Shown here: positions 23,342 to 28,552 of the stretch, in pieces | Layout: each line of letters opens with the position of its first letter | Position numbering within the stretch: position 1 is the first letter of the stretch | From: CAZISM01 sp964541895 | GTDB lineage: Bacteria > Zhuqueibacterota > Zhuqueibacteria > Residuimicrobiales > Residuimicrobiaceae | NCBI GenBank assembly: GCA_964541895.1 | Contig: CAZISM010000073.1 | Coordinates: forward strand, 1-28,552 | Direction: 5' to 3' | Length of the DNA: 28,552 nt | Notes under the pieces: model-generated | Seen by the model: only the letters and a program-made list of their open reading frames with translations | Databases searched by the model: none | Told to the model about the DNA's origin: nothing | Translations under genes and position numbers: made by a program

Positions 23342-26300
23342 TCAAAAGGTATTGTTGGTGGAACAGGCGTGAAAAACCGACGTCGCCGTGCTGTTCTGCA
23401 TGACGGCGGTCAGTTTGAAAAATTGTTCTTTCAATTCGTTTACCTGCTGTTGGGCCGTCTTGATCTCCCGGTTTTTGGTCAGCTCTTCGATGCGGGCCGC
23501 CACAGCCTTGAGCGCCTCCCCGCCCAGATTGGCGGCGGCGCCTTTGATGGTGTGAGCCTGGCGTCCGGCGCCGGTGGCGTCGCCGGCGAACAGGTATTTT
23601 TCCAGGGCGTCGATTTGCCGTGGCATGTCTTCCAGAAAAACAGAGATGGCGGCACGCACCAATTCTTCGTCACCCATCATTCGTTCCATAAAGGCCTGTC
23701 GATCAAAGATCACAGCCTCTTTTTGCATGGAAGCGTCGTCGTCGGGTTGTTCAGCTCTGGATTCGCCTGGATTGGGCCGTGCCGGCAGCCATTTGGCCAG
23801 AACGTCGGCCAGGATTTGGGCGGAAACCGGCTTGGGGATGTAATCGTTCATCCCGGCGTTCAAACACTTTTCCCGGTCGCCTTCCATGGCATGGGCGGTC
23901 ATGGCAATGATGGGCACGCGCTGGTTCGTGACGCCGGAGAGCGGATCGCGTATGGCCCGGGTGGCTTCATAGCCGTTCATCACCGGCATTTGCACGTCCA
24001 TAAAAACAAGATCGTAATCGATCGATTGCAGCGCTTTAACGGCTTCAGCGCCGTCGGCCACCGCTTCGGCGCGCATTCCCAGTTTGCGCAAAATGCCCAG
24101 GGCCACTTGCTGGTTGGTAATATTATCCTCGGCGAGGAGAATGCGCAGACCTTCCCACTTTAAGGCTTGGCTGTTTTGCGCCGGTGTGGGCGCCTGTTTG
24201 GCCGGCGCGAGGGTCTGGCCGGCCAGGGCCGAGACCAGGCTGTCGTAGAGGTCGGATTGCCGCACCGGCTTGGCCAGGAAGGCGGAAAAGCCGATATCGG
24301 CCATGCGATCGGCATCGCCTCGTCGCGCCACCGAAGACATCATGATGAGGTGTGTGTCCTGGAGTTTGTTGTCGCTGCGAATAGCGCGGCCCAGGGCTTC
24401 ACCGTCCATCACCGGCATCTGCATATCGAGGATGGCGAGTTGAAAGGGGCTGCGATCTTCCAGCGCCTGATACAGAGCCCGGAGAGCCGAGGGTCCGTCC
24501 GGCGCTTCGCTGGGTTTGGCCTCCCAGAGACGCAGCTGCGGCATCAGCACATCGCGGTTGGTGGCGTTATCATCGACCACCAGAATTCGGATCCCGCGCA
24601 GGTTGGTGGTGACTTTTCGCCGTTGGGCATCTGCGGTCGATTCTGCCGATCTGGCAAAGCGGGCTGTAAACCAGAATTCAGCGCCTTTGCCGGCTTCGCT
24701 GCGTACGCCGATCTCGCCGTTCATCATGTCTACCAACCGCTTCGAGATCGCCAGACCAAGTCCGGTGCCACCATATTTTCGGGTTGTGGACGCGTCGACC
24801 TGTGTAAAACTTTGAAAAATCAGCTCCTGCTTTTCCCGGGGGATGCCGATGCCGGTATCGCGCACCGAGAAATGAATGACGATGTGGCTTTCTGTGGCCT
24901 GGGCCAGGGTAGCCAGAACGGCGACTTCGCCGCAGGTGGTAAATTTGATGGCGTTGTCGGCGAGGTTGATGAGAATCTGACGCAATCGCCCGGGATCGCC
25001 GCGGAGAGAGGTGGGCATATCCGGCGAAGCGGAGCAGACGAATTCCAGATTTTTGTTAAAGGCACGCATGGCCAGCATATCGGCAAAATCGTCGAGGAGA
25101 TCACGCAGATCAAAATCCAGTGTTTCCAGTTCGAGCTGGCCGGCTTCGATCTTGCTGAAATCAAGGATATCATTTAAAATGGCAAGAAGGGATTCGCTGC
25201 TGGTGCGAACCGTTTCGGCATAACGACGCTGCTCGTCGCTCAAATTGGTGTCGAGCAGCAGGCCGGTCATGCCGATCACACCGTTCATGGGGGTGCGGAT
25301 TTCGTGACTCATGTTGGCGAGAAATTCGCTTTTTGCCGCATTGGCCCGCTCAGCTTCCAGAGTCAGCTGATTGGCCCGGACGATGGCCTGTTCCAGATTG
25401 AGGTTAGTTTTGCGCAATTCTTCTTCGATGCGCTTGCGTTCTGAAATATCTACAAAACTCTCCAGCAGATAGGGATGGTTGTCCAGCATGATCGGTACGA
25501 CTGTTTTCAGCACCGGCAACCGGGTGCCATCCTTACGGAGTACGACTCGTTCCGAATTATCCAGCGTCTGTTTCAGATCGGATATGGGGCACTGGCCTCT
25601 GTCGGCCGGGCAAATGAAGGAATGGCACGCATTGCCGATGACGTCTTCCCGGTTGGCGCCCAGCATCTGCAGGGCTGCGGAGTTGATATCAAAGATAGTG
25701 TGGCTGCTGGCGTCGACAACTATGACGCCGGCCTGGACAGACTCGAACAGAGTACGCAGCCGTTTTTCACTCTCTTTCAGCCTGCGTTCGGCATTTTTGA
25801 TGTCACTGATATTGGCGGTAAATCCGATCACTTCCGAGACATCGCCATCTTCCTGCAAAGGTTGCAGGATAGTCAGGTAAGCGTGTTTGCCGTCCGGAGA
25901 GGTGCTCTCCATGGAGACCATCTCGCTCTGCCAGGCCCGGCGCAACGCCAGCGTCATATCGTTGGGCCAACCCAGGTGGATAAAGTCTTCCGCAAAGCGT
26001 CCTTCCAGAGAGGCCTGCGAAGGTACAAAGTGAGACACCAGTTTGCCCCGGCTGAGCGTGCAAACGAACCGCTCTCCCACCAGCTTGAAACGAAAGGTCA
26101 GGCCGGGCAGCAAATCCAGGGTTCGTTCAAAATAGTTGCTCAGGAGCAGGACGCGCGATTCCGCTTCCTGGCGCAGTTTTTCATTGGCTTCCGTCAACTC
26201 GCTGGAAACGATTTCGATGGTATGGGTGTTGAATTTGTCCTGGGTTTCGAAATCGTCATAAGCATCGTCGACCGCACGTATAAATGATTGCCAGGGTTCG

Positions 26301-26359
26301 GCGGCGAGGTCGACGCCGGAAAGATGCTTGCGTATCTGTAACTCCAGTAATGGATTCAT
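23342..26359 (-). CDS. Soluble hybrid histidine kinase: PAS-PAS-HisKA-HATPase-REC-REC-HPt
   Basis: 1005 residues from ATG 26359, which is 4 bases after the FIST stop; the longer frame from TTG 26380 overlaps FIST and lacks a ribosome binding site. A short helical N-terminus is followed by a PAS-like domain (about residues 75-190, ending 'GFTANISDIKNAERR'). A second PAS at about 200-310 holds the cysteine pattern 'CHSFICPADRGQCP' at 245-258. Then come HisKA with His352, HATPase ('DTGIGIPREKQ', 'GGTGLGLAISK'), REC1 (Asp645), REC2 (Asp788) and HPt with intact His936 ('RQAHTIKGAAANLGG'). No membrane segment is present, so it senses an internal signal, possibly passed from the FIST protein encoded just upstream. 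The C-terminal architecture and many motifs match the downstream membrane kinase, so the two are paralogues. Confidence 0.92.
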   Translation of the reverse strand: MNPLLELQIRKHLSGVDLAAEPWQSFIRAVDDAYDDFETQDKFNTHTIEIVSSELTEANEKLRQEAESRVLLLSNYFERTLDLLPGLTFRFKLVGERFVCTLSRGKLVSHFVPSQASLEGRFAEDFIHLGWPNDMTLALRRAWQSEMVSMESTSPDGKHAYLTILQPLQEDGDVSEVIGFTANISDIKNAERRLKESEKRLRTLFESVQAGVIVVDASSHTIFDINSAALQMLGANREDVIGNACHSFICPADRGQCPISDLKQTLDNSERVVLRKDGTRLPVLKTVVPIMLDNHPYLLESFVDISERKRIEEELRKTNLNLEQAIVRANQLTLEAERANAAKSEFLANMSHEIRTPMNGVIGMTGLLLDTNLSDEQRRYAETVRTSSESLLAILNDILDFSKIEAGQLELETLDFDLRDLLDDFADMLAMRAFNKNLEFVCSASPDMPTSLRGDPGRLRQILINLADNAIKFTTCGEVAVLATLAQATESHIVIHFSVRDTGIGIPREKQELIFQSFTQVDASTTRKYGGTGLGLAISKRLVDMMNGEIGVRSEAGKGAEFWFTARFARSAESTADAQRRKVTTNLRGIRILVVDDNATNRDVLMPQLRLWEAKPSEAPDGPSALRALYQALEDRSPFQLAILDMQMPVMDGEALGRAIRSDNKLQDTHLIMMSSVARRGDADRMADIGFSAFLAKPVRQSDLYDSLVSALAGQTLAPAKQAPTPAQNSQALKWEGLRILLAEDNITNQQVALGILRKLGMRAEAVADGAEAVKALQSIDYDLVFMDVQMPVMNGYEATRAIRDPLSGVTNQRVPIIAMTAHAMEGDREKCLNAGMNDYIPKPVSAQILADVLAKWLPARPNPGESRAEQPDDDASMQKEAVIFDRQAFMERMMGDEELVRAAISVFLEDMPRQIDALEKYLFAGDATGAGRQAHTIKGAAANLGGEALKAVAARIEELTKNREIKTAQQQVNELKEQFFKLTAVMQNSTATSVFHACSTNNTF

Positions 26360-26363
26360 AAGA

Positions 26364-27509
26364 CTACTCTGTTTCTGCAAAGACGGTGACCGTCATGGTT
26401 TGGTTATGCAGCTCGCAGCCGCAGGATCCGTCCGGAGGGCAGATTTCGCCATAGGAGTAAAACCCGATGGTGACACCCTGCGGCGGCATATGGCGTTTGA
26501 CGGCATCCAGCTCTTCTTCCGTTCGCGATCCCAGGACCAACCGGCGTCCTACGCAGCTGACCAGAACCGCCAGTTGGTCGCGAGCGTTACTGATGCCGGC
26601 GGCGGCTTTGCTGCCGGCCGATTCTGCGCCGATGATGAGGCCGCCCTGCCGTGTTTTCATCAGGCGGGCGTAGGAATTCTCCGGCATGTCGCCGGCAAAG
26701 GTCAGCGAGTTCTGGCTTTCATCCACCGCCAGGATGGTGCGGACCAGACCTTTGTCTTCAGAAGCGCTGGCCAGCAATTCAAGCGGATAGAGCAGGCCGG
26801 TAGCGGGCAAATCCGCGGCACGATCGCCGAGATAGCGTTTGTATAAGGCCAGGGCTGGCTGATTGTCCAGCTCGAAAAGGACGTTGTCGCGCGAGCGTGT
26901 GATACGGCGTTTGGGCCCAAAAGACTCCCAGCCGCCTTCAGAACTGGAGCTGACAGCCAATTTGCTGCCGTAAAATCCTATAGCAACCACCCGTGCAGGG
27001 CCGACCTGTTCGTTCAAGCCGACCAAGGTTTGGCCAAACTGAGTGCCATCGCCGGCCAGACCACCGGTCACCCGAATGTGTTCAGGCAGCGCTTCGCGAA
27101 ATCCCCGGGCCAACTGCGAACCATTTACCTTTAGTCCGTCGCTCAATACCAGAATATGGACCAGATCGTCTGCCGTCAGTTGCCGGGCCAAGTCAGCGGC
27201 GACCTGGTGACTCTGTTCGGCGTTCTCTATCGGCAGGATCGCGCCGCGAACGATCGTGTGATCAAAGCGAACGGCGACGGCCGCCACCGTATCATCGGCG
27301 ACGCTGCCCTGCAGAATTTCTCCGGCTGTGCTGCAGCCGCAACACAGCGCTTTGGGAAAACGTTGGCGCAACCCGCTGATGGTGGCGTCGGGTGTGTTCA
27401 GGTTATGGACGGCACCAAAGTATAAAACCCAGTCCGCCTCGTCAGGAGGTTCCCCCTGTGGAAACAGCCAACCGTTTTGCTCTGACCAGGAGCATGGATA
27501 CATTTGCAT
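26364..27509 (-). CDS. FIST-domain sensory protein
   Basis: 381 residues covering FIST_N and FIST_C. The N-terminal half has 'CCGCSTAGEIL' and 'VAAVAVRF', then 'VLSDGLKVNGSQLARGF' and 'VTGGLAGDG'. The C-terminal half has 'RSRDNVLFELDNQPALALYKRYLG', 'YPLEL', and the closing 'IGFYSYGEICP' typical of the family. FIST proteins bind small ligands (amino acids are proposed) and are usually encoded with signalling proteins, as here: the stop is 4 bases before the PAS-PAS kinase start and the upstream hybrid kinase ends 30 bases before this ATG. 'GGAAGGA' lies about 9 bases before ATG 27509. No signal peptide is present, so it acts in the cytoplasm. It may serve as a detached input module for one of the neighbouring kinases; that is inference. 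Confidence 0.9.
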   Translation of the reverse strand: MQMYPCSWSEQNGWLFPQGEPPDEADWVLYFGAVHNLNTPDATISGLRQRFPKALCCGCSTAGEILQGSVADDTVAAVAVRFDHTIVRGAILPIENAEQSHQVAADLARQLTADDLVHILVLSDGLKVNGSQLARGFREALPEHIRVTGGLAGDGTQFGQTLVGLNEQVGPARVVAIGFYGSKLAVSSSSEGGWESFGPKRRITRSRDNVLFELDNQPALALYKRYLGDRAADLPATGLLYPLELLASASEDKGLVRTILAVDESQNSLTFAGDMPENSYARLMKTRQGGLIIGAESAGSKAAAGISNARDQLAVLVSCVGRRLVLGSRTEEELDAVKRHMPPQGVTIGFYSYGEICPPDGSCGCELHNQTMTVTVFAETE

Positions 27510-27539
27510 GGTTATTTTTCCTTCCCATATCCGGTGAAA

Positions 27540-28552
27540 TCAGCTTGTCAACGCTGTTTTAAGACGATGGAATTCTGTTTTGAGATCGTTCAGCCGGTCC
27601 AAGGCCGCCCGGGCGTTGTTTTGCCGTAATTCGAGTTCTATATCAGCGACAACCTGGTGCAAGACGTCGCCGCCCAGGCTGGCGGTAGCGCCTTTGACCA
27701 TATGGGCCAGCCGTTTTGCATTTTCAATATCGTGGTCGGCAAGGAACTGTTCCAGGCCGACGATTTGCCTGGGCATATCCTGCAGAAATACATCAATGAC
27801 GGATTGAACCATCTCTTCGTCGCCCAGCATGCGCTCCAAAAGGGCAGTGCGATCAAAAATTTTGGTCGTTGTTTGAGGGGATGGTTCCACCATTTCGCCG
27901 GCAGGCGGCGCAGCCGGCAGCCATTTGGCCAGCATCTCGGCCAACATGTGCGCCGAAACCGGTTTGGCGACATAATCGTCCATGCCGGCGTTCAGGCACT
28001 TGTCCCGATCCCCTTCCATAGCATGGGCGGTCATGGCAATGATGGGCACATGATGATTGCGCACATATGTGTTGGGGTTGCGAATGTGGCGTGTTGCTTC
28101 GTAACCGTTCATCTCCGGCATCTGCACGTCCATAAACACCAGGTCGTACCCTATGTTTTCCAAAGCGCGCACCGCCTCAGCGCCGTTGGCCACCGCATCA
28201 GCCGCCAGGCCCAGTTTTCGCAAGATACCCAACGCCACCTGCTGGTTGGTGATATTGTCTTCTGCCAGCAGAATGCGGCCATTCTGCCGGTAACGCGTGG
28301 GTATGGCGGCTCCCTGCGCCGGTGGTTGTTTTTCATGCGGCGTCGCTGCTCCAGATAACTGCGCGATGAGGGCGTTATAGAGATCAGTCTGTCGTATGGG
28401 TTTTGTCAGAAAAGCAGAAAATCCGATCTGTTTCACGCGTTCGGCATCACCGTGTCGACCGAGGGAGGTCATCATGACCAGTCGGGTGGGCTTTAGCTTG
28501 CTGTCGTTGAGAATGGCCCGACCAAGGGTTTCGCCATCCATACCCGGCATTT
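27540..28552 (-). CDS. Hybrid histidine kinase C-terminus, REC-REC-HPt (5' end beyond window)
   Basis: The last 337 or so residues of a third hybrid kinase; the frame is open at the right edge. It starts within REC1 at the 'MPGMDGETLGR' loop after the phospho-Asp, whose residue lies outside the window. The REC1 'FLTKP' Lys follows, then complete REC2 ('ILLAEDNITNQQ', phospho-Asp in 'FMDVQMPEMNG', 'AMTAHAMEG', 'YVAKP'). The HPt at the end has an intact site His in 'RLAHMVKGATASLGG'. Its order and wording match the two downstream kinases closely, so these are three members of one expanded family. It ends 30 bases before the FIST gene on the same strand. Its sensor domains cannot be seen. Confidence 0.9.
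   Translation of the reverse strand, partial: MPGMDGETLGRAILNDSKLKPTRLVMMTSLGRHGDAERVKQIGFSAFLTKPIRQTDLYNALIAQLSGAATPHEKQPPAQGAAIPTRYRQNGRILLAEDNITNQQVALGILRKLGLAADAVANGAEAVRALENIGYDLVFMDVQMPEMNGYEATRHIRNPNTYVRNHHVPIIAMTAHAMEGDRDKCLNAGMDDYVAKPVSAHMLAEMLAKWLPAAPPAGEMVEPSPQTTTKIFDRTALLERMLGDEEMVQSVIDVFLQDMPRQIVGLEQFLADHDIENAKRLAHMVKGATASLGGDVLHQVVADIELELRQNNARAALDRLNDLKTEFHRLKTALTS

Noticed and set aside
23321..25177. Plus-strand frames (280 and 336 residues) opposite the soluble kinase
   Set aside because: Both are shadows of the REC, HPt and kinase coding sequence.
1..28552. CRISPR arrays, tRNA or rRNA genes, intact insertion sequences
   Set aside because: Read through on both strands; no regularly spaced repeats, cloverleaf-like sequences or transposase domains were seen.

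Overview
The window is 28.5 kb of chromosomal bacterial DNA, GC-rich and densely coded, with no tRNA, rRNA, CRISPR array or intact mobile element that I can see. Several features suggest a member of the FCB superphylum, such as Calditrichota, candidate division KSB1 or a relative. A large secreted protein has GEVED-type modules and a C-terminal 'YPNPFNPQT' FlgD/Por-type segment. There are also bacillithiol genes, a Tat-exported sulfatase and many hybrid histidine kinases. This placement is inference, not proof.

Layout, left to right. 1-1602 (+) is the 3' part of a HerA/FtsK-like ATPase gene. 1768-3650 (+) is a tight archease-rtcB RNA-repair operon ending in a strong bidirectional terminator. 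3723-6476 (-) encodes a secreted GEVED-repeat protein. After an AT-rich intergenic patch comes a Tat-exported sulfatase (6906-8276, -), divergent from a 20-cysteine winged-helix/iron-sulfur protein (8601-9887, +) and a secreted ThuA-like protein (9991-10737, +). bshC-bshB1 (10734-13062, -) encode the last and middle steps of bacillithiol synthesis; bshA is not in the window. A HAD phosphatase and a small membrane protein (13223-14250, +) are translationally coupled and converge on a four-gene minus-strand operon (14258-16817): xdhC-like, molybdopterin nucleotidyltransferase-like, SAM methyltransferase, and rfbC/rmlC starting at TTG.

The right half, also minus strand, is regulatory. It holds an unrecognised 362-residue helical protein with a faint sigma-region-2 look, followed by a zf-HC2 zinc-finger protein (16974-18811). 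It then holds a signalling cluster (19189 to the window end) reading, in transcription order, a truncated hybrid kinase (REC-REC-HPt), a FIST-domain protein, a soluble PAS-PAS hybrid kinase and a membrane dCache-HAMP-GAF hybrid kinase. The three kinases are paralogues with the same C-terminal architecture. In the last one the HPt phospho-accepting histidine is replaced by asparagine, so its terminal relay should be blocked or rerouted through its neighbours.

The observations I find most worth following are the His-to-Asn HPt change within a three-kinase plus FIST cluster, the sigma-like/zf-HC2 gene pair, and the winged-helix protein with up to four Fe-S sites. I found no clear, wholly new system such as a defence island or new repeat array.
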